NCBI GenBank assembly: GCA_947500845.1
Contig: CANMTP010000002.1
Location: 186,001 to 250,000, forward strand
Direction of reading: 5' to 3'
Length of the DNA: 64,000 nt
DNA from: an uncultured Aquimarina sp.
GTDB taxonomy: Bacteria; Bacteroidota; Bacteroidia; Flavobacteriales; Flavobacteriaceae
Part shown: piece by piece, positions 46,201 through 53,905 of the stretch
Layout of the letters: every line of letters starts with the position of its first letter
Numbering within the stretch: position 1 is the first letter of the stretch
Program-made: the position numbers and the translations under genes
The notes under the pieces: model-generated
Told to the model about the DNA's origin: nothing
Database searches by the model: none
What the model saw: only the letters and a program-made list of their open reading frames with translations

Positions 46201-49200
46201 TTATTAGTAAAATCATTTCCCATTCGTATAAAAGCCTTTAAATCTCCATCTTGCAGTGCGGTTTGATTAGGTAATGGTTCTGCATGCAAGAACATTTCAA
46301 GATTTTCATACTGACGCATATCAACGTTAAAATTCTTATATACACCGCGAGCGTCCCCAGACTGAAGATTGTTTACACTAAGGGCCAGTGACCTTTCATC
46401 TTCACGAATAATGTTATTATTGTTATTTAATTGTTCCCTTACCACACCCGGTGGCGTGATATAATTTGGCGTTTCTTCTTCACTTACAGAAGTTACAATG
46501 ACTTCATTATCACCAAATACGTTAAGACCACTGGTAGGGTCATTGGTGGTATTACCTAACTGAACATATCTTCTATAATCTCCTCTTACCAAATCCAAAT
46601 TCCCAAATCGCAGTAAAACAGGTTCAGAAAAGTTTGTAAGGTACATTCTCATAAAGCGAATTGCTCTAAAATCATTAATTTCTCTAATTGATCGGGTAGG
46701 CTCGTAAATTGGCACTTTAAATCTCACCCACCTATATTCGATAGTTCTCCCTGACACTACCGTTTCTTCTTCTCTAATATCTGTGATAAAATCTGTCCCA
46801 TTATCGTTCCCAATACCCATCCCATTAAAAATTGGGACTTCGTACTCAAAATAACTATCTATGGTGTTCATAGTGTTATCTCTATTTACATCCTCTGCAG
46901 TGGGAAAGGTAGTGTTACCTCTATCATCATTAGTCACGTCTGTGGGTGAGTTCCCTTCCGTTCCGTTGTAGTTTAAATATCTCTGCAAAACATCTCCTTC
47001 AGCTTGTAAAAAATACTGATAATTATCTCCCGAAGGATCATCTAAAGCACTGAATGCAGCAAACTCGGGTTTGGTTCTTTCATCTTCATCACTTAACCCA
47101 TCAAATCCAACATCCTGATTAGATCTAGCCAAGCCTTCAGAATCAAATGCATAAATTAAGGATTGATTAACAGGTACCCTTGCATAGTCGGAAGTAAAAG
47201 TATTGGTATCTTCCTGTGCCGTAGGCAAACCGTTTTCATACTGTTTCCTACCATCTTTCAGAACATCTTCGCTTATATTACCCAAATTAAAAACAATAGT
47301 ACCACTAGTATCATTAGTCAAAGGCTCTTGACCACCTGTACTTCCCGTATAAAACGGATCCAACAACCAAAACTCTATGAATTCTACATTGGCTTGCTCA
47401 AAATTAGTGGAAGTTAGCTGCCTTGTGATTCCTGCAAAATTTTCTGTCGGATCAGGAGTATTATTGCTGTCAGGAAGATAGGCAGAATTAAAATTATACT
47501 GACCCCGAGTTGTTGGATCATAATTTAAATCTAATGTAAATAGTGCCAGACTCTGTCCTTGTACAATATCTGTGTCAGGAAAAACTTCATCAATGAACAC
47601 TCTTCTAGTTGCATTAGATGCCAGATCTTCATCGCTAATACCGCTCGGCCTACTATTACTGTAAAAAATAGGGTCTATAGTATACCAAGCTAATTTAGCT
47701 CTTTTGTATCCCGTAGATAATGTTTCATTATAACCTAAAGCATTACTAGAATTTTGAGGGTTATCATCGAATCCAATTGGCACACTCGACAATTCCCAAG
47801 ACAATGGTGAACTGACATCGATTCGGGTTTGTGCTCCTTCAAAATCATCTATATATGTAGTCACCTTACCATCAAAATCAGCTCCTTTTGGCGCTCCTGC
47901 GATCAAATAGGCACCCTCAGCTCTCATTGAAATATTAGAAGGTACATCTGTGTCGATATTAGGTAACTTGTTTACCAACCTGGTTAGAAAAGGTACTTCT
48001 GTAGCATAACTTGCATTAAGACCTAAAATTGTATTATTAATGGGCTCGAAGTCGTAATTAGCTTTTTGTGTTATCGGCCTTTCATTTAAATTCAAAAAAG
48101 TACCTCCCACGAGTAGGTCATCACTAAACTTGTGCTCGATATTAATCCCTGTAAAGCGTTTTGTTTGTTGTCCAAAAACTGCATTATTCTCTGTAGACAC
48201 CTGTATAGGAGTATTTGAAGCTTTCAAAGATTCATCCAGAATAGTAACTCTACCTAATTGATAATTTACTGTATAGTCAACTCCTTCTTGTAATATTCTT
48301 CCTCCTGCCGTTACCGTTACAGATCCCTGGGGTACATTAAATGCGCCTAACGGAATTCCGTCTTGACCAGAAGATTTATATCGGCCTTTTAACTGAAAAT
48401 AGTTCTTGTCTGCAGATCTTTGCTCTGCTATTACTTTGGTTTGGGTATAAAGATCTCTAAATACGTACTGTGCCTGATTAGGATTATACGAATCTGGATT
48501 TGAGTAATTTGATCCCGCAGGCCCATTATCTAATTCATCAAAAAGATGCTCTCCAAAGGGTTCTATGGTCGTAAATATAATGCGACCATTTTCTGAATCG
48601 ATTGTAATTCCGGGCACATAATCAAAAAATCCATCTCCACCTTGTACGGGGTCATTATTTGGATTAAGTCGGTCCAGATTGAATACTCTTAGCAATGGTG
48701 TTTGATCAACATCGTCGGGCAATGGCAATGTAGAACCCTCTGCAGCTGTAATATAATTGACAGGCGATGGGTTTGAATATAGAATATTTAACCTAAAATC
48801 ATTTTGCTCTAATCGAAAGGCCCCTGTACTATAAATATTCTTCATCATTAAATCCCATATAGGTAAATTAACGTTGAGAATTGGACTTTTCAGCATTTTA
48901 ACCACTAAACTTTGGCCTGCACCCGCTGGTACATTATCAGTACCAGTTGTATCACCTACAGTAGCGTCTACACCATCGTTAGCAAACTCACCCACCTGAA
49001 AAACCTCTCCTCCCACGGTGTATTGATATGCCACTGCCAATACTTCATCATTATTCAATCGCTGATTTAAAGAAATATAACCTAACTGAGTGTTTAGGGT
49101 ATATTCACTAGGATTTAACTGGCGTGCGTTTTCTAAAATAGCATAGTCAAAGCCTTCATTAAAGTTAGCTATAGGCCCAATAAAACCCTGTTGTACTGTT

Positions 49201-50417
49201 GAGATTTGCCTTACCGATTCGGTTACCGGACCTTCTGGACCAATATCGAAAGGATCCAAATCATTATTTCTGTTGGCAGGAAAAGCTCCCGGCCCTACGT
49301 TAAACAAACTTGGTGGAATTGTAAAATTTCCAGTAACCGGTGCTTCACCCAAATCCTGAAGTGCAACAATGTTTCTCGCATCTGTTAGGGTTTGGGCACT
49401 TGTAGCACGATTTGTAACCCAAACTTCTATTCTTGTAATCTGAACATTATTGTTTATAAACGGATAACTAGCCAAAGTTCTGTCATAATTATCTCTAAAA
49501 TAATGAGAAAGAAAGTAATGTCGATTCTCATCATAATCCAAAGCAAAGAGTTCAAAATCTTCTACCGTACCTCCACCTTGTACATTTACAGATCTGGTCT
49601 CTGATCTTTGCTCTGAGAATACACCGGTAATAGTTGTTCTACCAAACTGAAGTCCCATTTTAACCCCAAATAAACTTTGTGCTCCTTGAATCAAAGAACT
49701 ATTCAAAGGCATGTTTACGTTACCAACTTCAATACTTTGTATAATATCATCCTCGGTAGGTGTATATTCTAATTTTAACTGGTTCTGAAAATCAAAAGTA
49801 GATTCGGTGTCGTAGTTTGCAGTTATTTGTAACCTTGTTCCTATTTTACCCAATAAACTTAAGCTGATTCTTTGATCAAAATCGAAGGTAAAGTTGCTAC
49901 GGTTACGGGGAGAAAAAGCAGGATTATCCTGTTTGGTATATAATAACCCCAGATCCATTTCTACGGATCCCTGGGGAATAATTTCTATCTCATTGCCACC
50001 AAAAACAGATTCAAAGAATCCTGAATTTACATAAAAAATTGGAAGTAAATTCTTACGTTTTTCTTCACTTCCATCCTTCTTACCACTAAAAGCTTCTATT
50101 TTTTCTTTAAAATAATCCCTTCTTTGCTCTTCTTCTACTAATGCTTCAAATTCTTTAGGAGTTAGAAAAAGTGGATATCGTACATTAAAATCTCCCAACA
50201 TCTCACGATAGATATATCGATTAGTGATCGGATCGTACTCATATTTGGTGATAATACTATTGGGATCCGGCAGTGAAATCTCCCCCATAGAAAATGTAGT
50301 ACTCGTCGAATCTCGAACGGTCTCGTTTTCCTGACTATGCAACACCCCGCTACAAAGTGTTATCAAACATACTACTATTCTAAAAAAATTGAAGTGTAAG
50401 TAATTTGAGGAACTCAA
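43218..50417 (-). CDS. sprA: Cell-surface translocon protein SprA (Sov), type IX secretion
   Basis: SprA is the very large outer-membrane channel of the type IX secretion system, needed for secretion of adhesins and enzymes and for gliding. The 2399-residue product has a signal peptide (ends near LHSQENE). It then reads GEISLPDPNSIITKYEYDPITNRYIYREMLG, a typical SprA N-terminal segment, and repeated outer-membrane beta-strand patterns over its whole length, ending FTLRYNFGN with terminal Asn. A Lys/Glu-rich low-complexity insert lies at about residues 1900-1930. The ATG at 50417 is 5 bp after the ruvA stop, so ruvA and sprA are cotranscribed. The N-terminal and C-terminal boundaries are clear and there is no frameshift. 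Confidence 0.96.
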   Translation of the reverse strand: MSSSNYLHFNFFRIVVCLITLCSGVLHSQENETVRDSTSTTFSMGEISLPDPNSIITKYEYDPITNRYIYREMLGDFNVRYPLFLTPKEFEALVEEEQRRDYFKEKIEAFSGKKDGSEEKRKNLLPIFYVNSGFFESVFGGNEIEIIPQGSVEMDLGLLYTKQDNPAFSPRNRSNFTFDFDQRISLSLLGKIGTRLQITANYDTESTFDFQNQLKLEYTPTEDDIIQSIEVGNVNMPLNSSLIQGAQSLFGVKMGLQFGRTTITGVFSEQRSETRSVNVQGGGTVEDFELFALDYDENRHYFLSHYFRDNYDRTLASYPFINNNVQITRIEVWVTNRATSAQTLTDARNIVALQDLGEAPVTGNFTIPPSLFNVGPGAFPANRNNDLDPFDIGPEGPVTESVRQISTVQQGFIGPIANFNEGFDYAILENARQLNPSEYTLNTQLGYISLNQRLNNDEVLAVAYQYTVGGEVFQVGEFANDGVDATVGDTTGTDNVPAGAGQSLVVKMLKSPILNVNLPIWDLMMKNIYSTGAFRLEQNDFRLNILYSNPSPVNYITAAEGSTLPLPDDVDQTPLLRVFNLDRLNPNNDPVQGGDGFFDYVPGITIDSENGRIIFTTIEPFGEHLFDELDNGPAGSNYSNPDSYNPNQAQYVFRDLYTQTKVIAEQRSADKNYFQLKGRYKSSGQDGIPLGAFNVPQGSVTVTAGGRILQEGVDYTVNYQLGRVTILDESLKASNTPIQVSTENNAVFGQQTKRFTGINIEHKFSDDLLVGGTFLNLNERPITQKANYDFEPINNTILGLNASYATEVPFLTRLVNKLPNIDTDVPSNISMRAEGAYLIAGAPKGADFDGKVTTYIDDFEGAQTRIDVSSPLSWELSSVPIGFDDNPQNSSNALGYNETLSTGYKRAKLAWYTIDPIFYSNSRPSGISDEDLASNATRRVFIDEVFPDTDIVQGQSLALFTLDLNYDPTTRGQYNFNSAYLPDSNNTPDPTENFAGITRQLTSTNFEQANVEFIEFWLLDPFYTGSTGGQEPLTNDTSGTIVFNLGNISEDVLKDGRKQYENGLPTAQEDTNTFTSDYARVPVNQSLIYAFDSEGLARSNQDVGFDGLSDEDERTKPEFAAFSALDDPSGDNYQYFLQAEGDVLQRYLNYNGTEGNSPTDVTNDDRGNTTFPTAEDVNRDNTMNTIDSYFEYEVPIFNGMGIGNDNGTDFITDIREEETVVSGRTIEYRWVRFKVPIYEPTRSIREINDFRAIRFMRMYLTNFSEPVLLRFGNLDLVRGDYRRYVQLGNTTNDPTSGLNVFGDNEVIVTSVSEEETPNYITPPGVVREQLNNNNNIIREDERSLALSVNNLQSGDARGVYKNFNVDMRQYENLEMFLHAEPLPNQTALQDGDLKAFIRMGNDFTNNFYQIEIPLEVSALSDRAENDVWPEANRLSIPLEFLQQIKASLIDSGNGLNSSNVNFFDGPNNLRVGIKGNPSLGDIRVMMVGIKNDSGSNQSGTVWFNEMRLSDLKNQGGWAAVANMDANIADFANVSASGRISTIGFGGIEQGPNERSLEDHKQYDLTTNVNIGQLLPKKWGVQIPFNYSRGEELITPQYDPEFQDIELQDRLDNIADPERREQIERQSTEYTKRQSFNVIGLRKERTGEAKPMPYDIENFTFSGTYNQTDHRDFEIEKSLDQSVRLGGTYDFAFQPKEIEPFKKIKLLGKSKYFDLLKDFNFNLLPTSIAVSSNINRQYNEQVFRDITLRPGDIGLPTLFQRNFLFDWQYAINYNLTKSLNFSFTSANNRIVKNFIDENNEVDNTINIWSGFFDIGDANTHNQQLQVNYEIPLNKIPLFKFMRATYSYNADFQWVKGSEALKTLDDIPDLGNTVQNANVHTINGSLDMNTLYKYVGLTKIRPGKRKTKKTKDSKEKEKGDKESEKKTKKSSKTNAPRGKSKLSIGDKVYNTLIGLVTAVKKVNVNYQQDNGIFLPGYVREPGFIGTLKPTTGFTFGSQAEIRDIAARNGWLTLYQDFNEQYREVEGRQLNVQASLGLLKDLKIDISANRNYSETYTENYRIDEDLQYQSLTPNTFGNFTISTLLINTAFSKSDEFSSEAFDNFRENRQIVADRLAAEYYGVPAADVPRSDEEEPNGYRYPVGFGKTNQAVLLPAFLSAYSGTSAEKVQKGAFRDVPLPNWDVKYTGLMNLKWFKKRFKRFSVAHGYRANYTINQFQTNLEFQNRGDIDQSGNFRNPILYSNINLTEQFSPLVRLDMEMENSIKILAEWKKDRALSLSFDNNLLTEIQGNEYIIGLGYRFADLTFATRIAGRKQVIKSDLNLRADLSLRQNETLIRYLDLDDTQVTAGQDIYGLKLTADYALSKNLTALFFYDHTFSEFSISTAFPQTTIRGGFTLRYNFGN

Positions 50418-50422
50418 TGTTT

Positions 50423-51004
50423 TTATAAATTTTTTAGTGCTTGTTTAATAATATTTTCAACTGTTTCTTTTGGGGATTGTTTTAGAACTCTATCTATAGC
50501 TTTTTCTGCTAACTTTCTGTTAAATCCAAGAGTTTCTAATGCTGATAACGCTTCATCTTTGTTAGTATTGCTTTGTGACACAGAAACTTCATCGATATTA
50601 TAGACTTTAAGAATTTTATCTTTTAGATCGATAATTACTCGCTGAGCAGTTTTTGCTCCTATTCCTTTTATAGATTGAATAGTGGCCACATCATTAGATG
50701 CAATTGCTTCTTTAATTTGATCAGGATGTAATGAAGACAACATAGTTCTAGCCGTGCTTGCCCCGATACCTGAAACAGAGATTAAAAGTTTAAAAATCTC
50801 TCTTTCAGATTTTTCTACAAAACCAAACAAAGTATGAGAATCTTCTTTGATTTGAAGATGTGTATATAATTGCAGAAGCTCTCCTTCTGGAAGTAAAGAA
50901 AATGTATGAAGTGAAATATGTAACAGATAGCCTACACCCCCACAATCTATTACTACATCGGTCGGATTTTTTTCAATAAGCCTCCCTTTGATATGTGTGA
51001 TCAT
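50423..51004 (-). CDS. ruvA: Holliday junction DNA helicase subunit RuvA
   Basis: RuvA tetramers bind four-way junctions and load the RuvB motor. The 193-residue protein starts MITHIKGRLIEKNPTDVVIDCGGVGYLLHIS, the OB-fold domain, then helix-hairpin-helix blocks (LISVSGIGASTARTMLS and IQSIKGIGAKTAQRVIIDLKDK), and a C-terminal RuvB-binding three-helix domain (ALSALETLGFNRKLAEKAID). Length is normal. Promoter at 51028-51054. It is first in the ruvA-sprA-gcvH-vanZ cluster. RuvB is encoded at 62402, apart from it as is usual in this group. Confidence 0.95.
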   Translation of the reverse strand: MITHIKGRLIEKNPTDVVIDCGGVGYLLHISLHTFSLLPEGELLQLYTHLQIKEDSHTLFGFVEKSEREIFKLLISVSGIGASTARTMLSSLHPDQIKEAIASNDVATIQSIKGIGAKTAQRVIIDLKDKILKVYNIDEVSVSQSNTNKDEALSALETLGFNRKLAEKAIDRVLKQSPKETVENIIKQALKNL

Positions 51005-51458
51005 TTGTTAAATTGATGTTAAGCAACCAAATGTAATAAAATTCTAATAACCAAAATCGTTTATTGATTAGATATCGATAAAACTCCAAAAACTCATGAT
51101 AAAGAATACAAACCGTTCAAAAACCTACTTATTCATTGATAAATATTTATTCACAAAACAAAATTGCTCCAAACAAAACTTCGATATTATAAGTAACCTA
51201 AAAATTATGAATCTCTCTTAATATAATGATTGAAGGAAAGTTATATAACTTTAAAAATCCGTTGTTTAAGTATACGATTTGAAAAAGAAGTGAAGTAAAT
51301 TCGCTCTAATCCAGAATTAAAGCATTCCTAAATCTTTCTATCATAAAATCTTATTCTTGCCTTAACTGTTTCATGGTCTTAACAGTACCTATTTTTTGAA
51401 GAGCTACTTTATTTATAACTATTTGCGAAAAATCTTTAGTATTAACAACCAATATCTA
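51005..51458. other. Gene-free stretch of 454 bp
   Basis: No supported gene. It holds the ruvA promoter at its left end. The rest is AT-rich and without strong hairpins or repeats I can see. After the malic enzyme stop the minus strand has a second in-frame stop and then a short open stretch of about 30 codons, too short and without support to call a gene. Confidence 0.5.
51028..51054 (-). promoter_or_regulatory. Bacteroidota-type promoter for ruvA-sprA
   Basis: On the minus strand TTG, 16 nt and TACATTTG match TTG-N-TAnnTTTG with a slightly short spacer. The -7 element is 23 bp before the ruvA ATG. Confidence 0.55.
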
Positions 51459-53768
51459 TCATACATTTTTTGAAATCATTGACAAATGCAAATCTCTCTT
51501 TTCTTTTTCTTGCGCATCAATAACGGCAACTGCCGCCATGTTAATCATTTCTTCTACACTGGCTCCCAATTGAAGAATATGTACGGGTTTGGCCATACCC
51601 ATCATGATTGGCCCTATTGATTCGGCATTATTCAATTCGCTTAATAATTTATAATTACTGTTAGCAGAATCAAGATTTGGGAATACCAATGTATTCACTT
51701 TTTGTCCATTTAATTTGGAGAACGGAAATTTATCTTTTCGTAGCTTTCTATTTAAAGCAAAATTCATTTGCAACTCTCCATCAACAAGCATATTTGGATA
51801 ATATCGGTGCAAATAAGCTACTGCATCCCTCACTTTGGTAGCGTTTGGATGCTTAGAAGATCCAAAATTACCGTAGGAAACCATTGCTATCACTGGCTTA
51901 ATACCAAACATTTCGACAGTTTTTGCTGTCATCTGAGCTATTTTTGCTAATTCTTTTGAAGAAGGATCAATATTAATAGATGAGTCACTTATAAATAGTG
52001 GTCCCTTATCGGTCATCATTACATTTACAGTCGCAATTCGGGTAGCGCCTTTGGCTAATCCAATAAGATCCAGCATTGGCTTAACTACTGTTGGATAACT
52101 TCGAGAATACCCAGAAAGTAGTGCATCTGCATCTCCTTCATTAACCATCATAGCAGCAAAATAGTTACGTTCACGCATTAGCTTTTCTGCGTCATACAAA
52201 GTAATACCTTTACGTTTGTTAGTCTCCCAATATTTCTTAGCATAGCGGTTCTTACGATCACACTCCTCATCTGATTTAGGATCTATTATCGCCACATCGC
52301 TAGGATCAAAATCGATTTCTTTCATCAACTCTAAGATTATATCTCTTCGACCTAGTAAAATTGGTATTGCAATCCCTTCTTCCATTACTGTTTGGGCCGC
52401 TTTTAATACATCTAAGTGATCGGCTTCTGCAAATACTACTCTTTTTGGGTTAGTGCGTGCTCTATCTAATAATAATCGTACTATTTTATTGTCATTACCC
52501 ATCCTTTCCAGCAATTCATCTTCGTATTTTTGCCAATCAGTAATCGACTCTGTCGCGACTCCACTTTCTATAGCCGCTTTGGCCACAGCAGGAGGTACTT
52601 TTGCGATTAATCTAGGGTCAAAAGGCTTCGGAATAATATATTCTCTACCAAAATTAAGACGTGTTTCTCCGTAGGCTATATTCACTTGTTCCGGCACAGG
52701 TTCTTTCGCAAGTTCGGCTAGTGCTTTTACGGCCGCCATTTTCATTTCTTCATTAATCGCTGTAGCCCTTACATCCAAAGCTCCTCTGAAAATGAAAGGA
52801 AAACCTAGTACATTGTTCACCTGATTAGGATGGTCACTTCTTCCGGTGGCCATGATTACATCTTTACGAGTTTTTATAGCAAGATCATATTCTATCTCTG
52901 GATCTGGATTTGCCATGGCAAAAACGATAGGATTATCGGCCATTGATGATAGCATTGCTGGCGAAACCAGATTAGCCATTGACAACCCTATGAATACATC
53001 TGCATCTTTCATAGCATCTTCTAGTTCATTTAGATCTTTGTCTGTAGCAAACTCAGCCTTTTCCTTAGTTAAACTCTCTCTATCTTTTCTGATGACCCCT
53101 TTACTATCGGTCATTACAATATTTTCAGCCTTTGCGCCAAAAGCTTTATAAAGACGTGTACAAGAAACCGCAGCCGCTCCTGCCCCACTAACCACTATTT
53201 TTACATCTTCAATTTTCTTTTTTGCTATCTCTAATGCGTTTAATAATGCGGCAGCAGAAATTATAGCTGTACCGTGTTGATCATCATGCATTACCGGGAT
53301 ATCAAGTTCTTCTTTTAATCGTCTTTCGATCTCAAATGCTTCGGGAGCTTTTATATCCTCAAGATTTATTCCCCCAAAAGTTGGCGCAATATTCTTAACC
53401 GTTTCTATGAAAGCATCAACATCCTTAGTATCTACCTCAATATCAAATACATCAATGTCTGCAAAAATTTTAAAAAGCAATCCTTTCCCTTCCATTACAG
53501 GCTTTGAAGCTTCGGGACCAATATCGCCCAACCCTAAAACCGCAGTACCATTAGATATAACTGCTACTAGATTTCCCTTTGCCGTATATCTGTAAACATT
53601 TGATTTTTCTTTTTCTATTTCTAAACAAGGTTCTGCTACACCAGGAGAATATGCCAAAGATAAATCTCTTTGCGTCGCATACTTTTTTGTAGGAACCACT
53701 TTGATTTTTCCTGGGGTTGGCTTTGCGTGATATACTAAAGCTTCTCTTCTTTTACTTTCAATACTCAT
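51459..53768 (-). CDS. maeB: NADP-dependent malic enzyme with C-terminal phosphotransacetylase-like domain
   Basis: Decarboxylates malate to pyruvate while making NADPH. The 769-residue form has the malic enzyme part at about 1-430: LAYSPGVAEPCLEIE, then VMHDDQHGTAIISAAALLNAL (the metal/substrate loop), the NADP-site VSGAGAAAVSC, and AMANPDPEI. A phosphotransacetylase-like domain follows at about 430-769 (VVFAEADHLDVLKAAQ, GPLFISDSSINIDPSS, PVIAMVSYGNFGSSKHP). In known MaeB enzymes this second domain has a regulatory role and no phosphotransacetylase activity. A strong promoter lies at 53794-53821. Length fits. The neighbours (trehalase upstream, ruvA downstream) are unrelated. Confidence 0.96.
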   Translation of the reverse strand: MSIESKRREALVYHAKPTPGKIKVVPTKKYATQRDLSLAYSPGVAEPCLEIEKEKSNVYRYTAKGNLVAVISNGTAVLGLGDIGPEASKPVMEGKGLLFKIFADIDVFDIEVDTKDVDAFIETVKNIAPTFGGINLEDIKAPEAFEIERRLKEELDIPVMHDDQHGTAIISAAALLNALEIAKKKIEDVKIVVSGAGAAAVSCTRLYKAFGAKAENIVMTDSKGVIRKDRESLTKEKAEFATDKDLNELEDAMKDADVFIGLSMANLVSPAMLSSMADNPIVFAMANPDPEIEYDLAIKTRKDVIMATGRSDHPNQVNNVLGFPFIFRGALDVRATAINEEMKMAAVKALAELAKEPVPEQVNIAYGETRLNFGREYIIPKPFDPRLIAKVPPAVAKAAIESGVATESITDWQKYEDELLERMGNDNKIVRLLLDRARTNPKRVVFAEADHLDVLKAAQTVMEEGIAIPILLGRRDIILELMKEIDFDPSDVAIIDPKSDEECDRKNRYAKKYWETNKRKGITLYDAEKLMRERNYFAAMMVNEGDADALLSGYSRSYPTVVKPMLDLIGLAKGATRIATVNVMMTDKGPLFISDSSINIDPSSKELAKIAQMTAKTVEMFGIKPVIAMVSYGNFGSSKHPNATKVRDAVAYLHRYYPNMLVDGELQMNFALNRKLRKDKFPFSKLNGQKVNTLVFPNLDSANSNYKLLSELNNAESIGPIMMGMAKPVHILQLGASVEEMINMAAVAVIDAQEKEKRDLHLSMISKNV

Positions 53769-53793
53769 ACTAAATCAAAATAAATGTGCAATA

Positions 53794-53821
53794 CAAAGTT
53801 ACACCTCTACACGAGATGCAA
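53794..53821 (-). promoter_or_regulatory. Bacteroidota-type promoter for maeB
   Basis: On the minus strand TTG, 17 nt and TAACTTTG match TTG-N17-19-TAnnTTTG exactly. The -7 element is 25 bp before the maeB ATG. Confidence 0.7.
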
Positions 53822-53905
53822 AAATTAATAGCTTGTAATCTTTAGAAAAATCAACATACAAGAAAAGTATTTGGTTTTTTAAGAGTTATGTTGAATATTT
53901 GATAA

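Noticed and set aside
43218..50417. SprA reading frame as a possible fused or broken gene because of its length
   Set aside because: A length of about 2400 residues is normal for SprA, and the frame is continuous with typical start and end.
51360..51452. Short open stretch of about 30 codons after the malic enzyme stop on the minus strand
   Set aside because: No recognisable family, no start or promoter, and too short to support a gene.
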